A stretch of DNA of 64,000 bases from Bacteroidota bacterium (GCA_023426145.1 JAFABG010000031.1:124001-188000); one strand, 5' to 3'; positions 27,969 through 37,100 are shown, numbered from the stretch's first letter. The notes: generated by a model not told the origin, from the sequence alone. Numbers and translations: made by a program.

Positions 27969-29426
27969 ATGTTACTGAAACAGACTAAAATCGTTGCTTC
28001 CATTTCGGATAGACGTTGTGATGTGGACTTTATCAAACAATTGTTTGAAAGTGGTATGAACGTGGTGCGCATGAATACTGCTCATGCTAGCCGTGAAGGA
28101 TTTGAGGCCTTAATTGCAAACGTGCGTAGCGTGTCTAACCGTATTGCAATTCTTATGGATACTAAGGGACCTGAAGTGCGAACAACTGCCAATGCAGAGC
28201 CAATTCTATATAAGATAGGCGATAAAGTGAAGGTGGTAGGTAATCCAGATTTGGAGACTACTCGTGAGTGTGTCGCAGTTTCATATCCCAACTTTGTAAA
28301 TGATTTAAATATTGGAGGTGCTATCCTTATTGATGATGGAGACCTTGAACTTGAGGTTATCGATAAGACGGATGAATACTTGATGTGTGAAGTGAAGAAT
28401 GAAGCTACATTGGGAAGCCGTAAAAGTGTGAATGTTCCTGGTGTTCGTATAAACTTGCCTTCTTTAACTGAAAAAGATCGTAATAATATCCTTTATGGTA
28501 TTGAGAAGGACATTGATTTTATAGCTCATTCATTTGTTCGTAATCGACAAGATATCCTTGATATTCGTGAAATCCTTGATGCTCATAATAGTGATATCCG
28601 AATTATCGCGAAAATTGAAAATCAAGAGGGCGTGGATAATATTGACGAAATTCTTGAAGTGGCAGATGGTGTTATGGTAGCTCGCGGTGACTTAGGAATT
28701 GAAGTTCCACAAGAACGGATTCCTGGAATTCAAAGAATATTAATTCGTAAATGTATCTTAGCCAAGAAACCGGTAATTGTTGCTACACAAATGTTGCACA
28801 CAATGATTAATAATCCACGCCCTACTCGTGCAGAAGTTACGGATATTGCTAATGCAATTTACTACCGTACGGATGCATTGATGCTCAGTGGCGAAACTGC
28901 TTATGGGAAATATCCTTTGGATGCTGTAAAAACAATGACCAAGATTGCTGCTCAAGCAGAAATGGATAAGTTGGAAGAGAATGATATCCGAATTCCTCTC
29001 GATGAAGATAGTAATGATGTTACAGCTTTCCTTTCTAAACAAGCAGTAAAGGCTACCTCTAAACTTAAAATAAGAGCTATCATAACGGATAGTTATAGTG
29101 GAAGAACAGCTCGTAACTTAGCTGCATTTCGTGGTAAATATCCCGTAATTGCTATTTGTTACAAAGAGAAAACGATGCGTCACTTGGCTCTTTCTTATGG
29201 AGTAGAGTCTATTTATATGCCTGAATTAGCTAACGGTCAAGAGTATTATTTTGCCGCTTTACGTCGTTTATTAAAAGAAGGACGTTTGCAGCCGACTGAT
29301 ATGGTAGGTTACTTAAGTAGCGGTAAAGCAGGAACTCAAACTTCATTCCTTGAAATTAATGTTGTGGAAGATGCATTGAAGCATGCTTCTGAAACAGTAT
29401 TGCCTAATAATAATCGATATTTATAA
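27969..29426 (+). CDS. pyk: Pyruvate kinase
   Basis: The last ATP-forming step of glycolysis, phosphoenolpyruvate plus ADP to pyruvate plus ATP, in the cytoplasm. The 485-residue protein shows the barrel start KQTKIVASISDRRC, NTAHASREGF, LMDTKGPEVRT, the inserted B domain (residues about 70-170), catalytic lysine region IIAKIENQEGVDNIDEIL, the metal-binding MVARGDLGIEVP, ATQMLHTMINNPRPTRAEVT (the pyruvate kinase signature) and LSGETAYGKYP. A GTG four codons upstream (27957) is also in frame; the ATG at 27969 is preferred because it begins the conserved sequence. It belongs to the aroQ-pyk-methyltransferase-rbfA-FtsX run on the + strand. Confidence 0.96.
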   Translation: MLLKQTKIVASISDRRCDVDFIKQLFESGMNVVRMNTAHASREGFEALIANVRSVSNRIAILMDTKGPEVRTTANAEPILYKIGDKVKVVGNPDLETTRECVAVSYPNFVNDLNIGGAILIDDGDLELEVIDKTDEYLMCEVKNEATLGSRKSVNVPGVRINLPSLTEKDRNNILYGIEKDIDFIAHSFVRNRQDILDIREILDAHNSDIRIIAKIENQEGVDNIDEILEVADGVMVARGDLGIEVPQERIPGIQRILIRKCILAKKPVIVATQMLHTMINNPRPTRAEVTDIANAIYYRTDALMLSGETAYGKYPLDAVKTMTKIAAQAEMDKLEENDIRIPLDEDSNDVTAFLSKQAVKATSKLKIRAIITDSYSGRTARNLAAFRGKYPVIAICYKEKTMRHLALSYGVESIYMPELANGQEYYFAALRRLLKEGRLQPTDMVGYLSSGKAGTQTSFLEINVVEDALKHASETVLPNNNRYL

Positions 29427-29448
29427 TTGTTGATTGGAGCGGACGCTT

Positions 29449-30096
29449 ATGCAGGAAACTGATTCCATCGATGAATATATTTTGCAGCATATTGATGTGG
29501 AGAGTGAGTATTTGAGAGCCCTCTATCGCGATACGCATGTGAAACTTCTCCGCCCTCGAATGGCTTCTGGCCATTTGCAGGGGAGAATATTAAAGATGTT
29601 TGTTGAAATGATTCGTCCGCAACAAATTTTAGAAATCGGTACATATAGTGGCTATTCAGCTCTTTGTCTTGCCGAAGGTTTGCCCGAAGGTGGATTCTTA
29701 CATACATTTGAGATAAACGATGAGCAGGAAGATTTTACACGTCCTTGGCTCGAAAAATCAGCTTTTGCTGATCGCATTCGTTTTTACATTGGTGATGCTC
29801 TAGAGCTTGTACCTTCATTGGGAGTTATATTCGATATGGCTTTTATTGACGGTGATAAGCGCAAATATATAGAATGTTATGAGATGGTTTTGAAGCATCT
29901 ATCTCCTGGAGGATACATTATAGCAGATAATACATTGTGGGATGGACATGTCCTTGAAGAGCCTCATCAATCGGATGCTCAAACCATTGGAATAAAAGCC
30001 TTTAACGATTTAGTTGCTGTAGACGATAGGGTGGAAAAGGTAATTTTGCCATTGCGTGACGGATTGACTATAATAAGAAAGAAATTTAATGTGTAA
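29449..30096 (+). CDS. Class I SAM-dependent O-methyltransferase (CCoAOMT-like)
   Basis: A 215-residue cytoplasmic enzyme of the caffeoyl-CoA O-methyltransferase-like family (YrrM type). It has the SAM-binding motif ILEIGTYSGYSALCLAEGLP, the second acidic loop LHTFEINDEQ, the metal-binding DMAFIDGDKRKY with its two Asp, and GGYIIADNTLWDGHVLEE. Bacterial members methylate small catechols or modified tRNA, but the substrate is not known for this one. The start is the ATG at 29449, with GGAGCGG 10 bases upstream; an in-frame TTG at 29434 is less likely. The gene lies 22 bases after pyk and 13 before rbfA. Confidence 0.9.
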   Translation: MQETDSIDEYILQHIDVESEYLRALYRDTHVKLLRPRMASGHLQGRILKMFVEMIRPQQILEIGTYSGYSALCLAEGLPEGGFLHTFEINDEQEDFTRPWLEKSAFADRIRFYIGDALELVPSLGVIFDMAFIDGDKRKYIECYEMVLKHLSPGGYIIADNTLWDGHVLEEPHQSDAQTIGIKAFNDLVAVDDRVEKVILPLRDGLTIIRKKFNV

Positions 30097-30109
30097 AAAT
30101 TAACTAGCA

Positions 30110-30442
30110 ATGGAAACAACCAGACAGAATAAAATATCCCGTTTGTTACAGAAGGAATTGAGTGAAATATTCCTCCTCCAGACAAAAGCAATTCCTGGCA
30201 CACTAGTGTCTGTTAGTGCTGTTCGTATTAGTCCTGATATGAGTATTGCACGTGTTTATTTAAGTGTTTTCCCTTCTGATAAAGCGGACGAAATGGTGAA
30301 GAACATTAATGAAAATATGAAATCAATTCGTTATGAGTTGGGAACTCGTGTGCGTCATCAACTCCGAATAATTCCTGAATTGAAATTTTTTGTAGATGAT
30401 TCTTTAGATTATATTGAGAAGATTGATTCTTTGTTGAAGTGA
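30110..30442 (+). CDS. rbfA: Ribosome-binding factor A
   Basis: A small KH-like protein (110 residues) needed for late maturation of the 16S rRNA 5' end in the 30S subunit, mainly in the cold. Typical features are the start TRQNKISRLLQKELSEIFL, the VSAVRISPDMSIARVYLSVF strand, the IRYELGTRVRHQLRIIPELK segment and the end FFVDDSLDYIEKIDSLL. The length is standard. Its stop codon overlaps the GTG start of the permease gene in GTGA, which suggests translational coupling. Confidence 0.95.
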   Translation: METTRQNKISRLLQKELSEIFLLQTKAIPGTLVSVSAVRISPDMSIARVYLSVFPSDKADEMVKNINENMKSIRYELGTRVRHQLRIIPELKFFVDDSLDYIEKIDSLLK

Positions 30443-31665
30443 ATTTCCCCTTTTACATAGCTCGGCGTTATCTTTTCTCTAAAAAGAAGCATAATGCTAT
30501 CAATATTATATCCGGTGTATCTGTTTGTGGTGTTGCTTTAGCAACTTTAGCTTTGGTTTGTACACTATCCGTTTTTAATGGATTTCAGGATATGGTTGCT
30601 AGCTTTTTTACAGCTTTTGATCCACAGCTCAAAATCACAATACGTGAAGGTAAGGTCTTTGATAGTAAAGATGAGCAAATAGTTCAGGTTCTTGCACTAT
30701 CTGAGGTGGCAGTCTCTACTGAAACATTAGAGGAGAACTCAATGGTTCAGTATAAAGATCGTCAAGCTATGGTCGTTTTAAAAGGAGTAGAAGATAATTT
30801 TGAACAACTAACTGCTATTGATAGTATCCTTTATGGAGCTGGGAAGTTTCTTCTTCACGATTCGATAGTTGATTATGGTATAATGGGAGTAGAGCTTGTA
30901 TCTAAGTTAGGGACCGGGCTCGAATTTGTTGATCCTTTGCAGGTTTACCTTCCCAAGCGTAATGCAAAGGTAAATATGGCTAATCCCGGAGCTTCTTTTA
31001 GTCGAGATTACCTTTATTCTCCTGGGGTAGTGTTTGTGGTTAATCAGGAGAAATATGATGGGAATTATATTCTTACTTCACTAACTTTTCTTCGCCATTT
31101 GCTGAATTATTCTACTGAGGTTTCTGCCATTGAGCTTAAACTGAAACCGGATGTAGATATTGTGGCTCTACAGGAAAAAATACAGCGCATTCTTGGAAAT
31201 CGTTTTATTGTGCAAAATCGCTATCAGCAGCAGGCTGATGTCTTTAAAATAATGGAGATTGAGAAACTTATCTCTTATCTATTTCTCACTTTCATTCTGA
31301 TGATCGCTTGTTTTAATGTGATCGGTTCTCTTTCTATGTTGATTCTCGATAAGAAGGACGATGTGGTGACGTTACGAAGTCTTGGTGCCAGCGATAAAGT
31401 TATATCTCGTGTCTTTCTTTTTGAAGGAAGGTTAATTTCATTATTCGGCGCTATATCTGGTATTGTATTGGGCTTGATATTGTGCTTTATTCAGCAGAAG
31501 TTTGGTGTAATTTCATTAGGTGGAGGAGGCGGAACTTTTGTGGTAGATGCTTATCCAGTAAGTGTACATGCTTGGGATGTCTTGTTGGTTTTTGTCACTG
31601 TATTGGCTGTTGGATTCTTGTCCGTATGGTATCCAGTTCGTTATCTGAGCAAAAGACTTTTATAG
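30439..31665 (+). CDS. FtsX-like ABC transporter permease (LolC/E type)
   Basis: A 408-residue inner-membrane protein of the MacB/LolE permease type, which acts with a separate ATPase to release lipoproteins to the carrier LolA. A first transmembrane segment lies near residues 25-47 (ISGVSVCGVALATLALVC), followed by a large periplasmic domain. Three more transmembrane segments are at about 275-300, 325-355 and 375-400; the FtsX domain includes LDKKDDVVTLRSLGASDKVI. It starts with GTG at 30439, overlapping the rbfA stop by 4 bases. No ATPase gene is adjacent, so the partner is elsewhere. The +1 reading frame near the end is a shadow. Confidence 0.9.
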   Translation: MNFPFYIARRYLFSKKKHNAINIISGVSVCGVALATLALVCTLSVFNGFQDMVASFFTAFDPQLKITIREGKVFDSKDEQIVQVLALSEVAVSTETLEENSMVQYKDRQAMVVLKGVEDNFEQLTAIDSILYGAGKFLLHDSIVDYGIMGVELVSKLGTGLEFVDPLQVYLPKRNAKVNMANPGASFSRDYLYSPGVVFVVNQEKYDGNYILTSLTFLRHLLNYSTEVSAIELKLKPDVDIVALQEKIQRILGNRFIVQNRYQQQADVFKIMEIEKLISYLFLTFILMIACFNVIGSLSMLILDKKDDVVTLRSLGASDKVISRVFLFEGRLISLFGAISGIVLGLILCFIQQKFGVISLGGGGGTFVVDAYPVSVHAWDVLLVFVTVLAVGFLSVWYPVRYLSKRLL

Positions 31666-31834
31666 AATTCTTTTTTACTATGAGGATTCTTCTTTTTGAA
31701 TTGGGGGATTTGTTTTTCGTATTTTCTTATTCGTTGTTAGAGAACTGTTTGATTTTAAATCAACGATAGCCTTTATGAAGATCTCTTGATGCTCTGTTTA
31801 TAATTTAACGAGATTACTTTTGTCAGCTTTTCTC

Positions 31835-31864
31835 TTGCCAATTAGCTAAGAATGCATACCTTTG
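31835..31864 (+). promoter_or_regulatory. Promoter (TTG-N19-TACCTTTG) of the methyltransferase/GTPase unit
   Basis: TTG at 31835-31837 and TACCTTTG at 31857-31864 have ideal spacing. The predicted transcript starts near 31870, about 185 bases before the methyltransferase gene. The 5' part of the 389-base gap (31666-31834) shows nothing clear. Confidence 0.7.
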
Positions 31865-31868
31865 CACA

Positions 31869-31926
31869 ATGATGACAATTAAATCGGATTTGGTTTTGTA
31901 AACAATCTGCGTTTTTTGCAGATTGT
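31869..31926 (+). promoter_or_regulatory. Leader with 10-codon ORF and terminator-like hairpin
   Basis: A short ORF, MMTIKSDLVL, runs from ATG 31869 to TAA 31901. The next base starts a perfect 9-bp hairpin, ACAATCTGC (31902-31910) with GCAGATTGT (31918-31926) and loop GTTTTTT, followed by a T-rich stretch. A second inverted repeat (TCTCG ... CGAGA) follows at about 31939-31961. This layout resembles an attenuator. There is no homology support for the peptide. Confidence 0.35.
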
Positions 31927-32054
31927 CCTTTCGTTTTCTCTCGGATAGTTCTTTTTCGAGAGTGATTCTCTATTATTTTAATTTAAGTTTAATTTGTGTA
32001 CAATGGGTTAGCTGTTGATGCGTTTCCTTGTATGCATAATAATACATTACGATA

Positions 32055-32834
32055 ATGAATAACGAAAACAAAACAATTCATGAATTCGATCTTAATTTAA
32101 TTAGTGATTATTTCTCAACTATGGAGCGTCAAGGGCCAGGTAGTCCTGAAGCTACACTGAAAGCATTGAACTTTGTCGACAATCTTACGGATAAATCAGT
32201 GATTGCTGACCTTGGTTGCGGGACAGGCGGTCAGACAATGGTGCTGGCTGAACATGTTCAGGGGCAGATTATTGGACTTGATTTCTTATCAGGTTTTATT
32301 GATCTTTTTAATTCTAACGCAAAACGTCTTAAATTTGCGGATAGAGTGAAAGGGGTTGTTGGGTCTATGGACGATTTACCCTTTCATGAACAAGAACTAG
32401 ATCTAATTTGGTGTGAAGGAGCTATCTATAATATTGGTTTTGAACGAGGTCTCAATGAGTGGCGTAAGTATCTTAAAACAGGTGGCTATCTTGTTGTTTC
32501 TGAGAGTTCATGGTTTACTGACGAACGGCCATCAGAAATTAACGATTTCTGGGTTGATGGATATCCTGAAATTGATACATTACCAAATCAAGTAGCTAAG
32601 GTGTACAAGGCTGGCTATCTTCCTGTAGCTACATTTGTTTTACCTGAAAATTGCTGGACTGAGCATTACTTTGCTCCGAAGGTCATGGCACAGGAGATTT
32701 TTCTAAAGAAATATGCTGGTAATAAAATTGCGGAAGAATTTAGCTCCTTTCAAGCAATGGAAGCTGAACTTTATCGGAAATATAAAGAGTATTATGGCTA
32801 TGTGTTTTTCATTGCAAAAAAGGTAAGGGAATGA
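32055..32834 (+). CDS. Class I SAM-dependent methyltransferase
   Basis: A 259-residue small-molecule-type methyltransferase (Methyltransf_11/25 fold). Motif I is VIADLGCGTGGQTMVLAE at about residues 54-71, and the acidic residue after strand two is in IIGLDFLSGF. Motif II/III follow in SMDDLPFHEQELDLIWCEGA and WRKYLKTGGYLVVSES. The C-terminal half (about 150-259) is helical and probably forms the substrate cap. The substrate is unknown. It overlaps the RsgA-like gene by 4 bases (ATGA), so the two are translationally coupled, and it follows a leader with a small ORF and hairpin. It is distinct from Erm-type rRNA methyltransferases. Confidence 0.88.
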   Translation: MNNENKTIHEFDLNLISDYFSTMERQGPGSPEATLKALNFVDNLTDKSVIADLGCGTGGQTMVLAEHVQGQIIGLDFLSGFIDLFNSNAKRLKFADRVKGVVGSMDDLPFHEQELDLIWCEGAIYNIGFERGLNEWRKYLKTGGYLVVSESSWFTDERPSEINDFWVDGYPEIDTLPNQVAKVYKAGYLPVATFVLPENCWTEHYFAPKVMAQEIFLKKYAGNKIAEEFSSFQAMEAELYRKYKEYYGYVFFIAKKVRE

Positions 32835-33886
32835 TTCAATTGATTAATTATGGCTGGAATAATCATTTAAGCCAATTAAAGCATATATCGAAATATAATG
32901 CCTTAAGTCATGGACGCATATCTACTGTACATAGAACATGCTATGAAGTTGTATCTGATAGTGCATCATTTATATGTGAATTGACGGGAAGTCTTAAATA
33001 TGGGAAATCTGAGTTTGATTTACCCTGCACAGGTGATTGGGTTATTTTTCAAACATTTGATAATTGTCATGGCATTATAGTTGAGCTGTTTCCACGTGAA
33101 AGAGTTTTATGTCGTAAAAGAAGCGGGACAGTAGCTGGAAAACAAGCGATTGCATCATTTGTTGACAAGGCGTTCATTGTGCAAAGTCTTGATCATAATT
33201 TTAATGTACGTAGAGCAGAACGTATTATAGCGCAGATTATGGATGAAGATATAAGTCCGGTGTTGATTTTAAACAAGTCCGATTTAATCTTTGATAAGCA
33301 GCATATTGAAACCCAATTAAAGCATATTTCTTGTCGAATACCGATTCTTTTCACTAGTATAATGGAGTCAAAAACGATTTCTGAATTACAGGAATTTATT
33401 ATGGATGGTGAAACTGTAGTCTTTATCGGTTCTTCCGGGGTGGGTAAAAGCTCTTTGGTGAATGCTCTTTGTGGTATTTCTACTTTGTTAACTTCAGAAG
33501 TTAGTCAATCTACAGGAAAAGGACGTCACACTTCTACCCGTAGTGAAATGCTGTTGATGGATGGTGGAGGAGTCTTGATTGACACTCCGGGTGTGCGAGA
33601 GTTTGGGCTCGCGATTGATAATCTCGACTGTTTTGAGGACGTAATGGATATCTCAGATTATTCTAAATTGTGCCGTTTCAGTGATTGTAAGCATGAAAGT
33701 GAGCCCGGTTGTGCAGTCATAAAAGCTGTTGACGATGGGTTACTGGATCGAGGGGTTTATGAAAACTATTTGAAGCTTAGGCGAGAGGTGTGGCATTTCT
33801 CGGCTTCAGAACATGAGAAACGAAAGAAAGATAAATCTTTCGCCAAACTTGTGGGGGAGGTGAAAAAGCATAAATCTCGCTTCTAA
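32831..33886 (+). CDS. rsgA: RsgA-like circularly permuted ribosome-associated GTPase
   Basis: A GTPase of the RsgA/YjeQ family, which helps check maturation of the 30S subunit. The 351-residue protein has an N-terminal OB-fold (about 35-95, with CTGDWVIF). The GTPase motifs come in permuted order: G4 LILNKSDLI, then G1 GSSGVGKSSLVNAL, G2 GRHTST and G3 IDTPGVREFGL. A C-terminal zinc site follows, CRFSDCKHESEPGC. Coupling to a methyltransferase is unusual for rsgA. Bacteroides genomes may carry more than one family member; whether this is the main copy cannot be told from this window. A bidirectional terminator follows. Confidence 0.88.
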   Translation: MIQLINYGWNNHLSQLKHISKYNALSHGRISTVHRTCYEVVSDSASFICELTGSLKYGKSEFDLPCTGDWVIFQTFDNCHGIIVELFPRERVLCRKRSGTVAGKQAIASFVDKAFIVQSLDHNFNVRRAERIIAQIMDEDISPVLILNKSDLIFDKQHIETQLKHISCRIPILFTSIMESKTISELQEFIMDGETVVFIGSSGVGKSSLVNALCGISTLLTSEVSQSTGKGRHTSTRSEMLLMDGGGVLIDTPGVREFGLAIDNLDCFEDVMDISDYSKLCRFSDCKHESEPGCAVIKAVDDGLLDRGVYENYLKLRREVWHFSASEHEKRKKDKSFAKLVGEVKKHKSRF

Positions 33887-33965
33887 TTTTATATATCAGG
33901 TATGGAGTTGCCTCATGTATCCTATTAAGGTGGTTGATTTCAACTCTTTATCCTATATATATTGA

Positions 33966-34019
33966 AAAAAGCAAGGCGCAGATTGGAGATGTGAGTCTCA
34001 ATTCTGCGCCTTTTTCTTT
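33966..34019. terminator. Bidirectional terminator between rsgA-like and korB genes
   Basis: AAGGCGCAGATTGGAGA pairs with TCTCAATTCTGCGCCTT with small mismatches and is flanked by A and T runs. It serves the + strand GTPase gene and the - strand kor operon, whose stops converge here. Confidence 0.85.
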
Positions 34020-34032
34020 GTCAGAAAAGTGA

Positions 34033-35043
34033 TTACTTCACTTCCCAAGTATCATTTGTCATCAATAACTCTTGGAAATTATGATATTTCTTCTTGTTTT
34101 TGACTTCCTCTATTTGTTCCGTTACAGCATCATTGTATGTAGGGGCTTCCACTTCACGAATCACACCTAGTGCAATTGGGAAATCTGGTCCTTCCATAAG
34201 TGCTAATTTTAATTGAAGAGTATTGTCTTCGCAATGAGCATCATGAATTAAAATATCTTTCTCTGTTATGCCATTCTCTCCAAGCTTTACTACTTTCAGT
34301 CCGAAGCCTTCTTGCATTAAACCGAATTCTTTATTTTCACCAAACAACATCGGTTTCCCATGTTCCAGATAAATTGCATTCTTAGCACGTCCTTCTTTAG
34401 TCGCTACTGAAGCGTGAGTCCCATCGTTGAAAATAACGCAGTTTTGTAACACTTCTACAACAGAGGCCCCTTTATGGTTGGCTGCCGTTTTCAGCACTTC
34501 TATAGAAGCAGCAGCGTCTACAGCAATGCAACGTGCAAAGAAACGTCCACGAGCTCCAAAAGCAAGTTCTGCCGGATGAAAAGGATCTTCTACCGTTCCG
34601 TAAGGGGATGACTTTGTGACAAGTCCTCGTTCTGATGTTGGTGAATATTGTCCTTTAGTCAATCCGTATATACGGTTGTTGAGCAGGATCATGTTTAGGT
34701 CAATGTTTCGACGAAGAGCATGAATAAAATGGTTACCACCAATTGCCAAACCATCTCCGTCTCCAGATATTTGCCAAATGGATAAGTTTGGATTAGCTAC
34801 CTTTGCACCTGTAGCAACAGCTGCTGCGCGCCCGTGTATTGTATGGAAGCCATACGTATTAACATAATAAGGCAGGCGAGAAGAACAGCCGATACCAGAG
34901 ATCACGGCAATATCGTGTGGAGCTACTCCTAATTCAGCCATTGCCTTGTGCAGCGAGTTTAGGAAAGCGTGGTCACCGCATCCCGGACACCAGCGAGGTT
35001 GGCCTGATTTATAATCTTGTACGGTATATACTTTATCACTCAT
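34033..35043 (-). CDS. korB: 2-Oxoglutarate (2-oxoacid):ferredoxin oxidoreductase, beta subunit
   Basis: The thiamine-diphosphate subunit (336 residues) of the enzyme that interconverts 2-oxoacids and acyl-CoA using ferredoxin; in anaerobic Bacteroides it works around the TCA branch, reductively or oxidatively. Key features are WCPGCGDHAFL near the start, the TPP/Mg motif SGDGDGLAIGGNHFIHAL ending in NNRIYGLTKGQYSPTSE, and GASVVEVLQNCVIF. It starts 3 bases after the alpha subunit stop, so the two are co-transcribed. No separate delta (ferredoxin-like) subunit is present, as expected for the two-subunit KorAB type. The substrate assignment follows the family, not a test. Confidence 0.93.
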   Translation of the reverse strand: MSDKVYTVQDYKSGQPRWCPGCGDHAFLNSLHKAMAELGVAPHDIAVISGIGCSSRLPYYVNTYGFHTIHGRAAAVATGAKVANPNLSIWQISGDGDGLAIGGNHFIHALRRNIDLNMILLNNRIYGLTKGQYSPTSERGLVTKSSPYGTVEDPFHPAELAFGARGRFFARCIAVDAAASIEVLKTAANHKGASVVEVLQNCVIFNDGTHASVATKEGRAKNAIYLEHGKPMLFGENKEFGLMQEGFGLKVVKLGENGITEKDILIHDAHCEDNTLQLKLALMEGPDFPIALGVIREVEAPTYNDAVTEQIEEVKNKKKYHNFQELLMTNDTWEVK

Positions 35044-35046
35044 CTC

Positions 35047-36897
35047 TTATTCCTCCAATAGTTTAGTAAATGCATCTATCAATTCTCTCGTAACGAAAGG
35101 CTGTCCTTTCACTTGGTTGAACTGGCTGAGATTAATTCCTGGTACTTTCATGCGAAGGTATCCAGCAAATTGTCCCAAGTTCTGTTCTGCTACCACGACT
35201 TTCTTATATTTACGTAGCACGTTAGCTGTATTTTTGGGAAGCGGATTGATGTATTGGAAGTGTGCAAAAGCAACTTTCTTACCTTGTTCGCGCATGAAAT
35301 CCATAGCTAGACGTAAGTGTCCGTATGTTCCTCCCCAGCCAACAATCAGTAAATCTGCGTCTTCATCACCCATCACTTCAAGTTCAGGAATATAGTCTGC
35401 AATTTTATCTACTTTAGCTTGACGTAAGTTCACCATATTATTATGGTTTTCTGATTCTGTAGAGATAGCACCTGTTTCGTTGCTCTTTTCAAGTCCACCA
35501 ATACGGTGCATAAATCCTTCAGTGCCGGGAGTAGCCCAATAACGTACTCCTGTTTCTTCGTTACGTTTATATGGCGTCCAGGTTTCAGCCATGTCAGGTG
35601 TTACGTATGGAGGTTTGATAGGAGGATATTCGTTTAAGTTCGGAAGTTTCCAAGCTGCTGATCCATTGGCAACAAAGGCATCAGTGAGCAAAACAACAGG
35701 TGTCATATGCTCCAATGCGATTTTTGCAGCCATATAGGCAGCATCGAAGCAGTTGGTTGGTGAAGTAGCAGCGATAACTGGCATAGGACTTTCGCCGTTA
35801 CGTCCATAGAGAGCTTGAAGCAAATCAGTTTGTTCCGATTTTGTTGGCAGACCTGTTGAGGGGCCACCACGCTGTACATTTACAACTACTAGTGGAAGTT
35901 CAGCTATTACAGCCAGATTCATTGCTTCACTTTTCAAACAAATACCTGGACCTGAAGTGGTTGTCACGGCCAATGCACCAGCAAAGGCTGCACCAACAGC
36001 AGAAGCACAGCCAGCGATTTCGTCTTCGCATTGTACTGTCTTTATTCCTAGAGATTTGTGTTTAGATAGTTCATGCAGAATGTCCGTAGCTGGTGTAATC
36101 GGATAAGACCCCAAATACAATTCCAAACCTGCTTTTTCAGCCGCTGCAATTAGTCCGTATGAAGTGGCTTTGTTGCCGTTAATGTCAGTATAAAGTCCTT
36201 TTGATTTCGGCGCTTTACTTTCAATTTTATATGTTGAGGTTGAAGCATGAGTATTGGCACCATAGTTGTAGCCATCATTCAACACTTTAATGTTTGCTTC
36301 TGCTATTTCAGGTTTCTTTGCAAATTTCTGGCGCAACATTTTCTCAGCTGCTGCTAGACTACGGTTAAATAGCCAACAAACTAATCCGAGAGCAAACATA
36401 TTTTTGCAACGGAGAATAGACTTGTTTTCTAGTCCAGAGTCTTTCAAACTCTCCTTGCACATAGAAGATATAGGAACCTCTAAAATTTCTTGTTTGATAC
36501 CTAACTCCTCAAAGGGATTGTTTGTATTGAATTTTGCTTTCTCCAAATCTCTTGCTCCAAAAGAGTCTGAGTCGGTGATAATGAGTCCCTGCGGTTTACA
36601 AAATTTGACTTGAGTTTTAAGAGCAGAGGGATTCATTGCTACTAAGACGTGGCAACGGTCTCCTGGAGTGTATACTTGTCCTGCGCCGATGTGTACCTGA
36701 AAGCCAGAAACACCTGTCAATGAGCCTTGCGGGGCGCGAATGTCTGCCGGATAATCGGGGAATGTACAGATGTCATTACCTACTGTAGCCGACACGTTCG
36801 AGAAGATGTTACCTGCCAGCTGCATTCCATCGCCGGAGTCGCCAGAGAAACGTACTACGACTTCCTCCAATTCTTTAACCATCATTTCGTCTGCCAT
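35047..36897 (-). CDS. korA: 2-Oxoglutarate (2-oxoacid):ferredoxin oxidoreductase, alpha subunit (fused gamma-alpha)
   Basis: A 616-residue subunit in which the gamma domain (residues about 1-190, VVRFSGDSGDGMQLAGNIFS, CTFPDYPADIRAPQGSLTG) is fused to the alpha pyrimidine-binding and transketolase-like domains. ELYLGSYPITPATDILHEL, the CEDEIAGCASAVGAAFAGA loop and TTTSGPGICLKSEAMNLA bind TPP and CoA, and PSTGLPTKSEQTDL is the family signature. The start at 36897 (MADEMMVKELEE) is chosen over an in-frame ATG 15 codons upstream because the conserved domain begins at once and a promoter lies just upstream. korB follows. Confidence 0.93.
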   Translation of the reverse strand: MADEMMVKELEEVVVRFSGDSGDGMQLAGNIFSNVSATVGNDICTFPDYPADIRAPQGSLTGVSGFQVHIGAGQVYTPGDRCHVLVAMNPSALKTQVKFCKPQGLIITDSDSFGARDLEKAKFNTNNPFEELGIKQEILEVPISSMCKESLKDSGLENKSILRCKNMFALGLVCWLFNRSLAAAEKMLRQKFAKKPEIAEANIKVLNDGYNYGANTHASTSTYKIESKAPKSKGLYTDINGNKATSYGLIAAAEKAGLELYLGSYPITPATDILHELSKHKSLGIKTVQCEDEIAGCASAVGAAFAGALAVTTTSGPGICLKSEAMNLAVIAELPLVVVNVQRGGPSTGLPTKSEQTDLLQALYGRNGESPMPVIAATSPTNCFDAAYMAAKIALEHMTPVVLLTDAFVANGSAAWKLPNLNEYPPIKPPYVTPDMAETWTPYKRNEETGVRYWATPGTEGFMHRIGGLEKSNETGAISTESENHNNMVNLRQAKVDKIADYIPELEVMGDEDADLLIVGWGGTYGHLRLAMDFMREQGKKVAFAHFQYINPLPKNTANVLRKYKKVVVAEQNLGQFAGYLRMKVPGINLSQFNQVKGQPFVTRELIDAFTKLLEE

Positions 36898-36952
36898 AAC
36901 TTTAATTACTATATTTGATTTTGAAACTGATTTTGCTTTCAATTTGTGAGAA

Positions 36953-36983
36953 CAAAGGTCGGAAAGTTAATCGAATTATCAAA
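36953..36983 (-). promoter_or_regulatory. Probable korAB promoter (TTTG-N19-GACCTTTG)
   Basis: On the - strand TTTG (36983-36980) and GACCTTTG (36960-36953) have the usual spacing. The -7 element has G for the first T. It lies 55 bases before the korA start. Confidence 0.5.
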
Positions 36984-37054
36984 ATAATTCGTTCCTTATT
37001 GTCCTATTGTCGCTAAATAATTGAATTTACTGAAAGGAACTTGTATTTTTATTC

Positions 37055-37084
37055 TTGTGTAATCAACATAAACCGTTATCTTTG
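37055..37084 (+). promoter_or_regulatory. tRNA-Arg promoter (TTG-N19-TATCTTTG)
   Basis: TTG at 37055-37057 and TATCTTTG at 37077-37084 are correctly spaced, 16 bases before the tRNA 5' end. Confidence 0.7.
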
Positions 37085-37100
37085 CAACCTAAATAAAAGC

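Noticed and set aside
31482..31769. A 95-residue + strand frame running past the end of the FtsX-like gene.
   Set aside because: It is out of frame with the permease over most of its length, has no domain, and ends in low-complexity sequence; it is a shadow frame.
32055..33886. The methyltransferase as an Erm-type macrolide resistance gene.
   Set aside because: Its motifs are those of small-molecule methyltransferases, with a helical C-terminal cap and no rRNA adenine N6 NLPY-type motif.
36290..36613. A 107-residue + strand frame.
   Set aside because: It lies antisense inside korA, a conserved gene; no independent signal or domain.
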